A stretch of DNA of 64,000 nt from Pseudomonas proteolytica (GTDB lineage Bacteria; Pseudomonadota; Gammaproteobacteria; Pseudomonadales; Pseudomonadaceae), in contig NZ_VFEV01000002.1 of the NCBI RefSeq assembly GCF_007858275.1, forward strand, positions 206,046-270,045, in the 5' to 3' direction. Below, one piece after another: positions 19,924 to 28,978 of this stretch. Below the pieces are notes generated by a model. That model saw only the letters and a program-made list of their open reading frames with translations. It was not told the DNA's origin and did no database searches. A program made the position numbers and the translations under genes. Within the stretch, counting starts at the first letter, position 1, and every line of letters starts with the position of its first letter.

Positions 19924-21273
19924 ATGACCACGACAACAACAACTGCACCGCCAACCAGCGCCGCTACCGACACACCGCAGATTCCACCGGGAAAGGCCTT
20001 GCTTGCGGCATTTGCCTCGACATTCGGCTGGGCGCTGGATTTGTTTGACCTGTTCATTCTGCTCTACGTGGCGCCGATCATCGGCCGTATGTTCTTCCCC
20101 TCGGACACCCCGACACTGTCGCTGGCCGCGGTGTATGCCTCGTTCGCCGTGGCCTTGCTGGTGCGTCCCCTGGGCTCGGCGATCTTCGGCGCGTATGCCG
20201 ACAAACACGGGCGCAAGCGTGCGCTGATGGTGTCGATGGTCGGCGTCGGTATTTCCACGGCACTGTTCGGCGCCTTGCCCACCATTCATCAGGCCGGCAT
20301 ATTGGCCCCGATACTGTTTCTGCTATTGCGGGTGATTCAGGGCATTTTCGTTGGCGGCATCGTGGCCTCCACTCACACCATCGGCACCGAATCCATCTCG
20401 CCGCGCTATCGCGGCCTGATGTCCGGGTTGATCGGTGGTGCCGGTGCCGGCATGGGCGCGCTGTTGGCGTCGTTCACTTACCTGGTGTTGTCGGAAATTT
20501 TCCCCGGGGATGAATTTGACGTCTGGGGCTGGCGCTTCATGTTCTTCTGCGGGCTGCTCAGCACGTTTTTCGGGCTGGTGATGTTCCGCTATCTGGAAGA
20601 AACCCCGGTCTGGCAGCAACTGCAACAAGCGCGCAAGACCAAGGGGCCGGCGGTAGTGGTCGTGTCGCCGCTCAAGCGTCTGTTTGGTCGCGAGTACCGC
20701 AGCGTGATGCTGGTCAATCTGCTGATTACATTCGGCGGCGGAGCAACGTATTACCTGGCCTGCGGTTATCTGCCGACCTTGCTCAACGTGGTCGCCAAAG
20801 TGCCCCATACGCAAACTTCGCAGATGCTCATGTACGGGTCGGTGGCAACCATTGTCGGAGCACTGGCCTTCGGTTACCTGAGTGACCTGATCGGTCGCAA
20901 GAAGACCTTCATGCTACTGGGTGTGATTAACCTGGTGAGCTTGCCGATGATGTTCCTCGGTGTCGCCGAGCCGGGTTCGCTGACCCGCACTGCGCTGTAT
21001 TGCGTGGGCATCGCCTTCATGGGCGGGGCGATCATCGCGCCGATCCTGATCTTCCTCAACGAACGCTTCAGCACCGAGCTGCGCGCCAGCGGCACAGGAT
21101 TGTCCTGGAACATCGGTTTCGCCCTCGGTGGAACCATGCCGACCTTTGTGTCCCTGTTCAGCAGCAGCCCCGCGCAGATCCCCATGGTACTGGCGATTTT
21201 CGCCGCCGGCCTGTCGGTGATCTACCTGATCGGCAGCGTGGTGATTCCGGAAACCCAAGGCAACTTCAAGTGA
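19924..21273 (+). CDS. MFS transporter, aromatic/furan acid type
   Basis: Twelve-helix permease of 449 residues with a Thr-rich N-terminus. The conserved cytoplasmic loop YADKHGRKRALM after helix 2 and its repeat GYLSDLIGRKKTFM after helix 8 mark the major facilitator superfamily (metabolite:H+ symporter/AAHS-like). Second uptake system of the cluster beside the SSS protein. The SDR gene follows by 11 bases. Substrate inferred from context. Confidence 0.82.
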   Translation: MTTTTTTAPPTSAATDTPQIPPGKALLAAFASTFGWALDLFDLFILLYVAPIIGRMFFPSDTPTLSLAAVYASFAVALLVRPLGSAIFGAYADKHGRKRALMVSMVGVGISTALFGALPTIHQAGILAPILFLLLRVIQGIFVGGIVASTHTIGTESISPRYRGLMSGLIGGAGAGMGALLASFTYLVLSEIFPGDEFDVWGWRFMFFCGLLSTFFGLVMFRYLEETPVWQQLQQARKTKGPAVVVVSPLKRLFGREYRSVMLVNLLITFGGGATYYLACGYLPTLLNVVAKVPHTQTSQMLMYGSVATIVGALAFGYLSDLIGRKKTFMLLGVINLVSLPMMFLGVAEPGSLTRTALYCVGIAFMGGAIIAPILIFLNERFSTELRASGTGLSWNIGFALGGTMPTFVSLFSSSPAQIPMVLAIFAAGLSVIYLIGSVVIPETQGNFK

Positions 21274-21284
21274 AGGAGATGGCA

Positions 21285-22043
21285 ATGAACAGATTGACCG
21301 GCAAGGTCGCTATCGTCACCGGCGCGGCCCAAGGTATCGGCGCCACCTACGCCAAGGCGCTGGCGGCCGAGGGCGCGAAGGTGGTGCTCTGCGATTTGAA
21401 GGCGCCTGACGAAACCGCTGCCGCGATCCGCAACAAGGGCGGTACGGCCCTGGCAATCGCTTGCGACGTGACCGACGGTGCCGCGGTGCAAGCCATGGTC
21501 GAGGAAGCCGTGGCGCAGTTCAGCGGTGTGCACGTGCTGATCAACAACGCGGCGTTGTTCGCCACCCTGGAACTCAAACCTTTCGAGCAGACCAGCTCGG
21601 CGGAATGGGACCGGATCATGGCAGTCAACGTGCGCGGTTCCTTCGAGTGCGCGAAGGCGGTAATGCCGGTGATGCGCCGTCAGGGCTACGGCAAGATCGT
21701 CAATATTGCCTCGGCAACGGCTTTCAAAGGCGCGCCGATGATGGCGGCGTATGTCGCGTCGAAGGGCGCGGTGATTGCCCTGACACGCTCGATAGCGCGC
21801 GAAGTCGGCGACGCCGGCATCCGCTGCAACTGCCTGGCCCCCGGCCTGACCATGAGCGCCAACGTCCAGGCCAACGCCGCCTGGGCCGGCGACATCGTGC
21901 GCAACAACATCGCCAGCCGCTGCATCAAGCGCGAGGCGGTACCGGAAGACCTGGTCGGCGCGCTGCTGTTTCTGGCCAGCGCCGACAGCGATTTCATGAG
22001 CGGCCAGACTGTGGTGGTCGACGGCGGCTCGGTGACCCACTGA
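21285..22043 (+). CDS. Short-chain dehydrogenase/reductase
   Basis: NAD(P)-dependent oxidoreductase of 252 residues. It has the Rossmann motif TGAAQGIGA (about 12-20), NNAALF (about 88), the active-site Ser in NIASATAF and the YVASK catalytic pair near 155. AAGGAG at 21273-21278 supports the ATG at 21285 over the one at 21279. In this cluster it is a candidate for oxidising furanic alcohols such as HMF or furfuryl alcohol to aldehydes, a step handled elsewhere by the GMC oxidase HmfH, which is absent here. Confidence 0.85.
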   Translation: MNRLTGKVAIVTGAAQGIGATYAKALAAEGAKVVLCDLKAPDETAAAIRNKGGTALAIACDVTDGAAVQAMVEEAVAQFSGVHVLINNAALFATLELKPFEQTSSAEWDRIMAVNVRGSFECAKAVMPVMRRQGYGKIVNIASATAFKGAPMMAAYVASKGAVIALTRSIAREVGDAGIRCNCLAPGLTMSANVQANAAWAGDIVRNNIASRCIKREAVPEDLVGALLFLASADSDFMSGQTVVVDGGSVTH

Positions 22044-22092
22044 TAGGGGGAGTCCATGCGCAGCCGATATTTCATTGAAAGGGTAAACCGTT

Positions 22093-22881
22093 ATGAATCG
22101 TGAACAACAAATCGTTGAGCGTTCGCACGCATACCGCGAGAGCTATCGTGCGTCCACACCCAAGTGGTATCGCGGCGAAATGCACCTGGCTTTCACCCTG
22201 CTGTTCACCGGCGGGGTGCTCTGGTACTGCGCCAGCCAGATTGTCGATGCGAGCTGGCAGGAGTGGTTGCTGGTGGTAGTGCCGATGTTCCTGTTCGGCA
22301 ATTGGGCCGAATGGGCGGGCCACCGTTATTTGCTACACAGCCCGAGGAGCTGGCTCAAGCCGGCCTACAAGCGGCATGTCGCCACCCACCATCAGTTCTT
22401 CTCGCACAAGACGCTGGACTATCACGGCCATCAGGATTGGCGCGCTCTGCTGTTTCCCCCATTCGCTCCGGTGTTGTTCGTGATGGCCGCGCTGCCGCTG
22501 GCCCTGCTGCTGGGCACGTTATGGACGGCCAACGCCGGCTATATCGCAATGTTGACGATGGCGGCCTACTTCCTGATGTACGAAGGCCTGCACACGCTGT
22601 CGCACCTCGAGCATCCGCTGCTCGATGCCATGCCGCTGGTCAACACGGTGCGCCGCATGCATGTCCTGCATCACAACCCGGACTTCATGCACACGCGCAA
22701 TTTCAACCTGACCTTTCCGATCTGCGATGCACTGTTTGGCACCAGCGACTTGAACAAGGGCGTGCTGGGCACGCTGTTCAATGGCATGTCGGATGCGGCG
22801 CGCAAACCCGAGGACCAGGCTCGCGTTGATGCGCAGCAGGTCGAGCGCGCGTCCAAAGCGGCTACCGAACACCAGCTCTGA
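22093..22881 (+). CDS. Membrane di-iron hydroxylase (sterol desaturase / fatty acid hydroxylase superfamily)
   Basis: Integral membrane protein of 262 residues with about four hydrophobic helices and the His clusters that bind two irons: HRYLLH (about 77), HVATHHQFF (about 93-100), HTLSHLEH (about 170) and HVLHHNPDFMH (about 190-200). Such enzymes use O2 to hydroxylate CH bonds of membrane lipids, carotenoids or hydrophobic substrates. It lies between SDR and ALDH genes of the furan cluster with short gaps, suggesting a role in oxidising a furan side chain or in membrane adaptation. It is not a standard hmf gene; the function is unknown. Confidence 0.8.
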   Translation: MNREQQIVERSHAYRESYRASTPKWYRGEMHLAFTLLFTGGVLWYCASQIVDASWQEWLLVVVPMFLFGNWAEWAGHRYLLHSPRSWLKPAYKRHVATHHQFFSHKTLDYHGHQDWRALLFPPFAPVLFVMAALPLALLLGTLWTANAGYIAMLTMAAYFLMYEGLHTLSHLEHPLLDAMPLVNTVRRMHVLHHNPDFMHTRNFNLTFPICDALFGTSDLNKGVLGTLFNGMSDAARKPEDQARVDAQQVERASKAATEHQL

Positions 22882-22952
22882 CAGCGACTCAATGAGCGGT
22901 CGGTTCTGGTGGTCGACCGCTGCTCGCTGACCCACGGAATACCGGAGGACTC

Positions 22953-24395
22953 ATGCAAAGCAGACATTTCATCGATGGGCAATGGACCGACGCGGGACAT
23001 TGGGCGGACAGCTTCGACCCGGCCAGCTGCGAGTTGATCGGCCGCTTCGCCGATGGCGGCGAAGCCGAGGCGCAAGCGGCGGTCTCCGCCGCCGCGCGCG
23101 CCTTCGCCAACCCGCAGTGGTCACAGAATCCGCGCCTGCGTCAGCAATTGCTGCTGGATTGGGCCGCAGGCCTCAAGGCACGCCAGGAGGAACTGGCGCA
23201 GCTGCTCACCCGCGAGAATGGCAAGGCCCTGGTGCAATCGCGCGGCGAGATAGCCGGGGCGATTTCCGAGATTGTCTATTATGCCGGTCTGGCCCGACAC
23301 AATCCCGGCCATGTGATGGAGGTGGCGCCTGGCGAGTTCTCCAACATGCTGCGTGAACCGGCCGGGGTCGCGGGGCTGATCATTCCATGGAATGCCCCGG
23401 CGGTGCTGCTGGTGCGCGCCCTCGCCCCGGCATTGGCGGCCGGCTGCACCGCGGTGATCAAGCCGGCGCCGCAGACCGCGCTATTCAACGCGGCCATGCT
23501 CGAGCCGCTATTCGCCCTACCGGGCCTACCGGCCGGCGCGGTCAACCTGTTCGCTGAAACTGGGCATGTCGGCGCGGCGTACCTGGTGGCTTCGCCGCTG
23601 GTAGATGTGCTCAGCTTTACTGGCTCCACCGCAACCGGCCAGCGCATCATGCAAGACGCCGCAGCGACCATGAAGAAGCTGTCCCTTGAACTCGGCGGCA
23701 AATCCTGTTGCCTGGTCTTCGAGGATACCGACGTCGAGGCTATCGCACCGAAACTGGCGGCAGCAGCAACCATCATTTCCGGCCAACAGTGCACCGCCGC
23801 ACGGCGCGTGCTGGTGCAGGCCAGCCGTTTTGCCGAGATGAAACGTGCGCTCAGTGCCGCGCTCGGCGAAATCCGCCTGGGCCACGGTTTGGAGGCGGCG
23901 ACGCAAATGGGCCCGCTGATCGACTGGCAGTCGCGCGACAAGGTCGAGAGGCGCATCGCCGAGGCGCTGGACTGTTGCGACGAGGTGCTGCTGGCCGGCG
24001 GCCGCCCGGATGGCGCGCTGAGTCAGGGCGCCTTCCTCGCCCCTGCACTGATCGCCCACCGCGACAGCGGCGCGTTCTTCTGCCAGGAGGAAATCTTCGG
24101 CCCGTTGCTGGTGCTGGAGTCCTTCGAAGATGAAGCCGAGGCAGTAGCGCGCGCCAACCATACCGAGTTCGGTCTGTCGGCGAGTGTCTGGACCGGGCAG
24201 GGCGCTCGCGCCTGGCGTGTCGCTCGGGCACTGCGCAACGGTACGGTGTGGCTGAACGACCACAACAAATTGTTCGCCGAGGCGGAAACCGGTGGCTACC
24301 GCAAGAGCGGCCTGGGGCGCTTGCATGGCGTCGATGCGCTGCTGGATTTCAGCGAGCTCAAACACATTTATCAGAACGTCGGCACGCTCGGTTGA
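22953..24395 (+). CDS. Aldehyde dehydrogenase (ALDH superfamily)
   Basis: NAD(P)-linked dehydrogenase of 480 residues. The Rossmann region reads IIPWNAPAVLLV (about 145), followed by FTGSTATG, the general-base Glu in LELGGKSCC (about 245) and the nucleophile Cys in SGQQCTAARR (about 280). CGGAGG precedes the ATG. The probable role is oxidation of furfural or furanic aldehydes to acids before CoA activation. The LysR gene follows 20 bases later. Confidence 0.85.
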   Translation: MQSRHFIDGQWTDAGHWADSFDPASCELIGRFADGGEAEAQAAVSAAARAFANPQWSQNPRLRQQLLLDWAAGLKARQEELAQLLTRENGKALVQSRGEIAGAISEIVYYAGLARHNPGHVMEVAPGEFSNMLREPAGVAGLIIPWNAPAVLLVRALAPALAAGCTAVIKPAPQTALFNAAMLEPLFALPGLPAGAVNLFAETGHVGAAYLVASPLVDVLSFTGSTATGQRIMQDAAATMKKLSLELGGKSCCLVFEDTDVEAIAPKLAAAATIISGQQCTAARRVLVQASRFAEMKRALSAALGEIRLGHGLEAATQMGPLIDWQSRDKVERRIAEALDCCDEVLLAGGRPDGALSQGAFLAPALIAHRDSGAFFCQEEIFGPLLVLESFEDEAEAVARANHTEFGLSASVWTGQGARAWRVARALRNGTVWLNDHNKLFAEAETGGYRKSGLGRLHGVDALLDFSELKHIYQNVGTLG

Positions 24396-24415
24396 GCGCG
24401 CACGCGAGGGTGACC

Positions 24416-25369
24416 ATGGAGCTGCGCCATCTGAAGTATTTTACCTGCCTTTATGAGGAAGGCTCCGTCACCCGGGCTGCGCAGCGCTTGAATATCGTGC
24501 AACCGGCGTTGTCGATGCAGATCGCCAGGCTTGAGGAAGAACTCGGGCAGACGTTGTTCGAGCGCAGCTCCAAGGGCATGGCGCCGACCGAGGCCGGCGA
24601 TCAGGCTTATCGTTTGTTCATGCCGATTCTTGGCCAGCTGCTGGCGGCGCGTCAGGCCCTGATCGACCGTAGCGGCCAGATCGGCGGACGCATCAGTGCC
24701 GGGCTGATCGCGTCTGCCGCCAACAACGCGTTGGCCAGCACCCTGGCGCATTTCGTCGAGCATCAGCCACAGGTTGAATTGAGCGTCACCTCGGGCTACA
24801 GCCAGGAGTTGATCGCGAAGGTCCTGACCGGCGTGCTGGATTTCGCGGTCATCAACCAAAGCTTTCAGCATGAGCACCTGATCGGCCACGACATTTTCGA
24901 TGAGGAGCTACTGGTCGCCACCGGTGCAGCCAATCGCCTTAACGGAGCGTTGCCCTTGCCGTTGGCCAGTCTGGCGGGATTCAAACTGGTGCTGCCCTCG
25001 CGTCGTCACGGGCTGCGTATGGTCATCGACCAGCACCTTGCCGCCCAGGGCATTGAAGTCACCCCGCAGTTGGAGGTGGACGATCTGGCGGTCATTGAGG
25101 ACTTCTTGCGTCGCAGCGACTGGGTCAGCGTGCTGCCGGCAACCGTCTTGCATCGCGGATTGCACGAAGGCGCGTTGCGCGCCTATCCGCTGGCCGCGCC
25201 GGGGATCAGCCGGCGCATGGTCTGTGTGCACGACGCCCGTCGACCACTGACCCCGGCGGCAATGCTGTTCATCGAGATGATCGGCAAAACCATGACCACC
25301 GCACTCGACGCCATCCATTTCTACAAAGAAGGCCCGATAGAGGAAGGCGACCATGAGCGTTCCCAGTAA
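24416..25369 (+). CDS. LysR-type regulator of the furan cluster
   Basis: 317-residue activator with an N-terminal winged helix-turn-helix (MELRHLKYFTCLYEEGSVTRAAQRLNIVQPALS) and a periplasmic-binding-like effector domain from about residue 90. The last 17 bases overlap the UbiX-type gene, so regulator and cofactor enzyme are co-translated. Likely ligand is furoate, furoyl-CoA or an HMF acid, by analogy with hmfR1 of Cupriavidus; no operator was identified. Confidence 0.85.
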   Translation: MELRHLKYFTCLYEEGSVTRAAQRLNIVQPALSMQIARLEEELGQTLFERSSKGMAPTEAGDQAYRLFMPILGQLLAARQALIDRSGQIGGRISAGLIASAANNALASTLAHFVEHQPQVELSVTSGYSQELIAKVLTGVLDFAVINQSFQHEHLIGHDIFDEELLVATGAANRLNGALPLPLASLAGFKLVLPSRRHGLRMVIDQHLAAQGIEVTPQLEVDDLAVIEDFLRRSDWVSVLPATVLHRGLHEGALRAYPLAAPGISRRMVCVHDARRPLTPAAMLFIEMIGKTMTTALDAIHFYKEGPIEEGDHERSQ

Positions 25370-25976
25370 TAGCCGGCCGCAGCGGCTGATCGTAGGAATT
25401 TCCGGTGCCTCCGGCGCCGTTTATGGCGTACGTCTACTGGAGCTGTTGCGCGACACGCCGATTGAAACCCATCTGGTGGTCAGCAAGTCGGCGCTGATTA
25501 CTTTGGCCCATGAAACCGAGATGTCCTGGTCTCAGATCAAGACCCTTGCTGACGTTAGCTACATCAATCAGGACATCGGCGCGGCAATTGCCAGTGGCTC
25601 GTTCAAAACCATGGGCATGATCATCGCGCCGTGTTCGATACGCAGCCTGTCAGAAATTGCCAGCGGCGTGACCTCAACGCTGCTGACCCGCGCCGCCGAC
25701 GTGGTGCTCAAGGAGCGCCGGCGCCTGGTGCTGATGGTTCGCGAGACGCCACTGCACCGCAATCACCTGCGCAGCATGACCGAGTTGGCTGAACTCGGTG
25801 CGGTGATCGCGCCGCCAGTGCCTGCGTTCTATGCCAAGCCGACCAGCCTGGATGACATGATCGATCACACTGTAGGAAGGGTGCTGGATATGTTCGATAT
25901 CGAACTGGGTGTCGTCCGTCGCTGGCGCGAACGACCGGAGCGCGTAGCAACGCTGGATGAGGTGATCGATGGTTGA
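25353..25976 (+). CDS. hmfG: UbiX-family flavin prenyltransferase
   Basis: 207-residue enzyme that attaches a dimethylallyl group to FMN, making the prFMN cofactor used by the UbiD-type decarboxylase HmfF. The N-terminal FMN-binding motif VGISGASGAVYGVRLLELL is near residue 15, with IIAPCSIRSLSEIASG (about 90) and VLMVRETPLH (about 130). The ATG lies inside the 3' end of the LysR gene. Seven genes separate it from hmfF, an unusual spacing for this pair. Confidence 0.88.
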   Translation: MSVPSNSRPQRLIVGISGASGAVYGVRLLELLRDTPIETHLVVSKSALITLAHETEMSWSQIKTLADVSYINQDIGAAIASGSFKTMGMIIAPCSIRSLSEIASGVTSTLLTRAADVVLKERRRLVLMVRETPLHRNHLRSMTELAELGAVIAPPVPAFYAKPTSLDDMIDHTVGRVLDMFDIELGVVRRWRERPERVATLDEVIDG

Positions 25977-25992
25977 GTCACATTCGGGGCAT

Positions 25993-26772
25993 TCAGGCGG
26001 GGAGGCGCTCCAGGAATTCGCAGATCAGCTGCAAGGTCCGCTCGGTCGCTTCGGTCTGGGGAAAGTGCCGGCAGTTATCCAGCAACACACAGCGGCACGG
26101 CCCAGGCACCTGTCGCTGGATGACCATCAGTTGCTCGGGCGTGGCGTAGTGGTCTTCGCGACCCTGAATGACCAGCAGCGGCCTTTCGATATAAGCCAAC
26201 TGCGCTTCGAGATCGTCCAAGGAAAAGTCCGGGTGCAACCAGCTGTCGCTCCAACCGTGAAAGGCGCCGTCGACATTGGTCCCATGGTGGCGTGCCAGGC
26301 GTTCGCGCAATTCGCCCTGATGCCAAACCTCGGTGGTATGGCGAATGCCATCGAGGCTCTCGGTCTCGACAATCACGTGAGGCGCCAGTGCAATGCTGCC
26401 CAATACGCGGGGATCATTGGCGGCGGCATAGGCGAGGACAATGGAGGCGCCGTCACTGTGACCGAGCAAAACCACTTGCGGCAGTTGCAAGGCATCGAGC
26501 AATTGCCGCAGTTCACGAGGGCCGTCGCTGCTCAGGTAGTTCAGCGGACGCGGCAGGGTTACCGGGCTCGATTGCCCATAACCCTGACGACTGTAGGTGA
26601 CCACACCGCAACCGCTGGCCTGGGCCAGGCGCTGGGGGAAGTCTTTCCATTGATCGGCGCTGCCGAGGCCTTCGTGCAACAGCACAAGCGTCGGTCGCGA
26701 TGGGTCAGCCGCAGGAATTTGGCGATATTCCAGGCGCAGCGGCCCAAGTTGCAGAAATTGTTGTGGCGACAT
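25993..26772 (-). CDS. Alpha/beta hydrolase
   Basis: 259-residue hydrolase on the opposite strand to the catabolic genes. It has the nucleophile elbow LLGHSDGAS (Ser near 98), an early oxyanion segment LVLLHEGLGSADQW, and the catalytic His near the end (CRHFPQTEATE). It is divergent from XdhC (91-base gap) and converges on hmfG. It may cleave a furan ester or lactone intermediate; the substrate is unknown. Confidence 0.8.
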   Translation of the reverse strand: MSPQQFLQLGPLRLEYRQIPAADPSRPTLVLLHEGLGSADQWKDFPQRLAQASGCGVVTYSRQGYGQSSPVTLPRPLNYLSSDGPRELRQLLDALQLPQVVLLGHSDGASIVLAYAAANDPRVLGSIALAPHVIVETESLDGIRHTTEVWHQGELRERLARHHGTNVDGAFHGWSDSWLHPDFSLDDLEAQLAYIERPLLVIQGREDHYATPEQLMVIQRQVPGPCRCVLLDNCRHFPQTEATERTLQLICEFLERLPA

Positions 26773-26862
26773 GTTGAATCAACGATTGAACAAGGTTGCT
26801 CGCAGGTTACCGTAAACGTAACCCTGTCTGCAGCACCACGCTTTGCTTGAGGTACAGAAAAC

Positions 26863-27834
26863 ATGCGTCATCTCGATGTTCAGGTGATCGACCAGGCACT
26901 GCAATGGGCTCGCGCCGGGCAGGCCCAGTGGCTGTGTACGGTGCTCTCCACCTATGGCTCGGCGCCGCGTGCGCCGGGGGCGATGCTGGTGACCAATGGC
27001 TCGGGCGAACACGTCGGCTCGCTGTCGGGTGGCTGCGTCGAGGAGGAGTTTCTCGAAAGCCTGACGCGCGGTGAATTACGCGAACCGGCGCAGATCGTCA
27101 GTTATGGCGACAGCGTCGAGCAACGCCACCGTCTGCGATTACCCTGTGGTGGCGTGCTGATCGTGCTGGTCGAGCACCGCGCTGCGAGTCTCGAATGGAT
27201 CGAGCACCTGGAGAGTCTGCAAGCGGCGTTACTGGGTCAGCGGCGTCTGCTGCGCCATGTCGAGTTGAGCAGCGGAGCCTTGCGCCTGGACGCAGACATC
27301 GGACACGGCAGCGAGCGGGTGCAAGTCGTCGACGAGACGGTGCGCATCAGTGTTGGCCCTGCGTTGCGACTGATTCTGGCCGGGCTGTCGCCGGTCGCTG
27401 AAGTTTGCGCCAGTTTCGCCCGCGCCATCGGCTGCGAAGTCATCGCCTGCGACCCCCGGGATGAGATGCAGCATGTGCAGCTCGAAGGCGTGGAGATGCA
27501 ACGCGTGCTGCCCTCGATGTACATCGCCGCTGGTGGTTGCCATGCGGCGACTGCGGTGGTGGCGCTGACTCACGATCCTCGAATCGATGATCTGGCGCTG
27601 ATGGAAGCGGTTCACACCCCGGCGTTTTACATCGGTGCCATGGGTTCTCAGGCAACCTCGGCCAAGCGCGCCGAGCGGCTCAAGCGCATCGGTGGTCTGA
27701 CGGATGAACAGATTGCCCGTTTGCACATGCCCATCGGCCTCGATCTGGGCAGCAAGGCCCCGGCGGAGATCGCTCTGGCGGTGGTGGCCGATATCCTGCG
27801 CGCTTATCACGGCAAAGAACGCCATGCCTTGTAA
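26863..27834 (+). CDS. XdhC/CoxI-family molybdenum cofactor maturation protein
   Basis: 323-residue chaperone of the type that binds, sulphurates and inserts Mo cofactor into xanthine-oxidase-family enzymes. Its N-terminal XdhC domain shows STYGSAPRAPGAMLV and GSLSGGCVE (about 25-60), and its C-terminal Rossmann-like domain shows FYIGAMGSQATSAKRAERL. It is the expected helper for HmfABC and the only molybdenum-enzyme accessory gene in the window. Confidence 0.88.
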   Translation: MRHLDVQVIDQALQWARAGQAQWLCTVLSTYGSAPRAPGAMLVTNGSGEHVGSLSGGCVEEEFLESLTRGELREPAQIVSYGDSVEQRHRLRLPCGGVLIVLVEHRAASLEWIEHLESLQAALLGQRRLLRHVELSSGALRLDADIGHGSERVQVVDETVRISVGPALRLILAGLSPVAEVCASFARAIGCEVIACDPRDEMQHVQLEGVEMQRVLPSMYIAAGGCHAATAVVALTHDPRIDDLALMEAVHTPAFYIGAMGSQATSAKRAERLKRIGGLTDEQIARLHMPIGLDLGSKAPAEIALAVVADILRAYHGKERHAL

Positions 27835-28020
27835 GGCGGTTTTTCCGACGAACGTGGGGGCTGCGAAAGTCGAGGTAGACGCTCGGTCATTCGCGCGCGA
27901 TAGTGGCCAGCCAAGTCTGGCTGAACCATGGACCGATCGACGGGCTTGAGAAATAGATAAGCGCCCCGATGATATGCATTGAGGCCGATAACAATATCGG
28001 TTCAAGCGAGGAGGAATCTG

Positions 28021-28875
28021 ATGTCGATTGCCCAACGGGTTTTCCACGGCAGGTTTGGCCGGGTCGCCTTGCTGAATATGGATCATTCGCTGGTCACCCA
28101 TACCCATTCCGAATGCCATGTGCTGGTCAAAGTGTCCGGCGAGGATACTTACTTCAACGTTAACGGTCGACGGGTTCCGCTCAGTGATCGCACCGCGGTG
28201 TTGGTCAACGCCTGGGAGCCGCATTTCTACGATCCGCAGCCGGGTGCCGGTGCCACGCTAATCCTGGCGCTTTACATAGAGCCCGCCTGGCTGGCCACTG
28301 CCCAGCAATCGCTGGCGCTCAGCGGTCGGCCGGACTTTTTTGCCCAATCATGCATCGAGCTGTCGAGTCGAAATCGCACTCTGGCCGACATCCTGGTCGC
28401 CGAAGCGCATGGTTGTGGGATCGTGCCGAAAGAGCGTTTGGAGTTCATGCTGTTCGACTTCCTGATCGAACTGATCGAGGACTTTTCCAGCTGGCGGCAT
28501 TTGTCGCTACTGGGTGCGCCCAACACAGGTGAGTTCCGGGATGCGCGCGTGCGCCGTGGCACCGCCTGGTTGCTTGAGCACCTCGATGATCCGAACCCGA
28601 TCGACAACGCCGCGCGGGCCTGTGGTCTGTCTCGGGCACACTTCTTTGCGCTGTTCAAGAAAGACACCGGCATGACCCCGACCCTGCTGCTTAACGACGC
28701 GCGCATGCGCCGGGCTTTTGCCTGGCTGGAGCGTGAGCGCAGTGGCACGTTGGGCCTGTTGTCTGAGAACCTCGGGTTCTCCGAGCAAGGTCATTTCACA
28801 CGGGTTTTCCGTCAGCACATCGGCGCTTCCCCCAGCCAGTATCGGCGTGTGGTTGATAGTTATACGGCGGTTTGA
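28021..28875 (+). CDS. AraC-family transcriptional regulator
   Basis: 284 residues: an N-terminal cupin-like sensing domain (His-rich MDHSLVTHTHSECHVLV near 18-35) and a C-terminal double helix-turn-helix (about 185-280, ARACGLSRAHFFALFKKDTGMTP and GFSEQGHFTRVFRQHIGASPSQYR). GAGGAGG at 28009-28015 fixes the start at 28021. It ends the cluster and may respond to an aromatic or furan aldehyde or acid. Confidence 0.86.
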   Translation: MSIAQRVFHGRFGRVALLNMDHSLVTHTHSECHVLVKVSGEDTYFNVNGRRVPLSDRTAVLVNAWEPHFYDPQPGAGATLILALYIEPAWLATAQQSLALSGRPDFFAQSCIELSSRNRTLADILVAEAHGCGIVPKERLEFMLFDFLIELIEDFSSWRHLSLLGAPNTGEFRDARVRRGTAWLLEHLDDPNPIDNAARACGLSRAHFFALFKKDTGMTPTLLLNDARMRRAFAWLERERSGTLGLLSENLGFSEQGHFTRVFRQHIGASPSQYRRVVDSYTAV

Positions 28876-28886
28876 ACCGAGAGGAG

Positions 28887-28914
28887 GGCGGGAGTATTGG
28901 GTAATGCTCCCGCC
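28887..28914. terminator. Hairpin terminator between converging genes
   Basis: A 12-bp GC-rich stem (28887-28898 with 28903-28914, one G-U) around a 4-base loop, just after the AraC gene. There is no strong T run on either side, so it may act bidirectionally or only stabilise RNA ends. Confidence 0.6.
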
Positions 28915-28978
28915 GATGAAGTTAGTCTTTCATCTTGAAACTCTGAGCTTTTAAAGGTTACGAAATTTGTAGCGTCTA

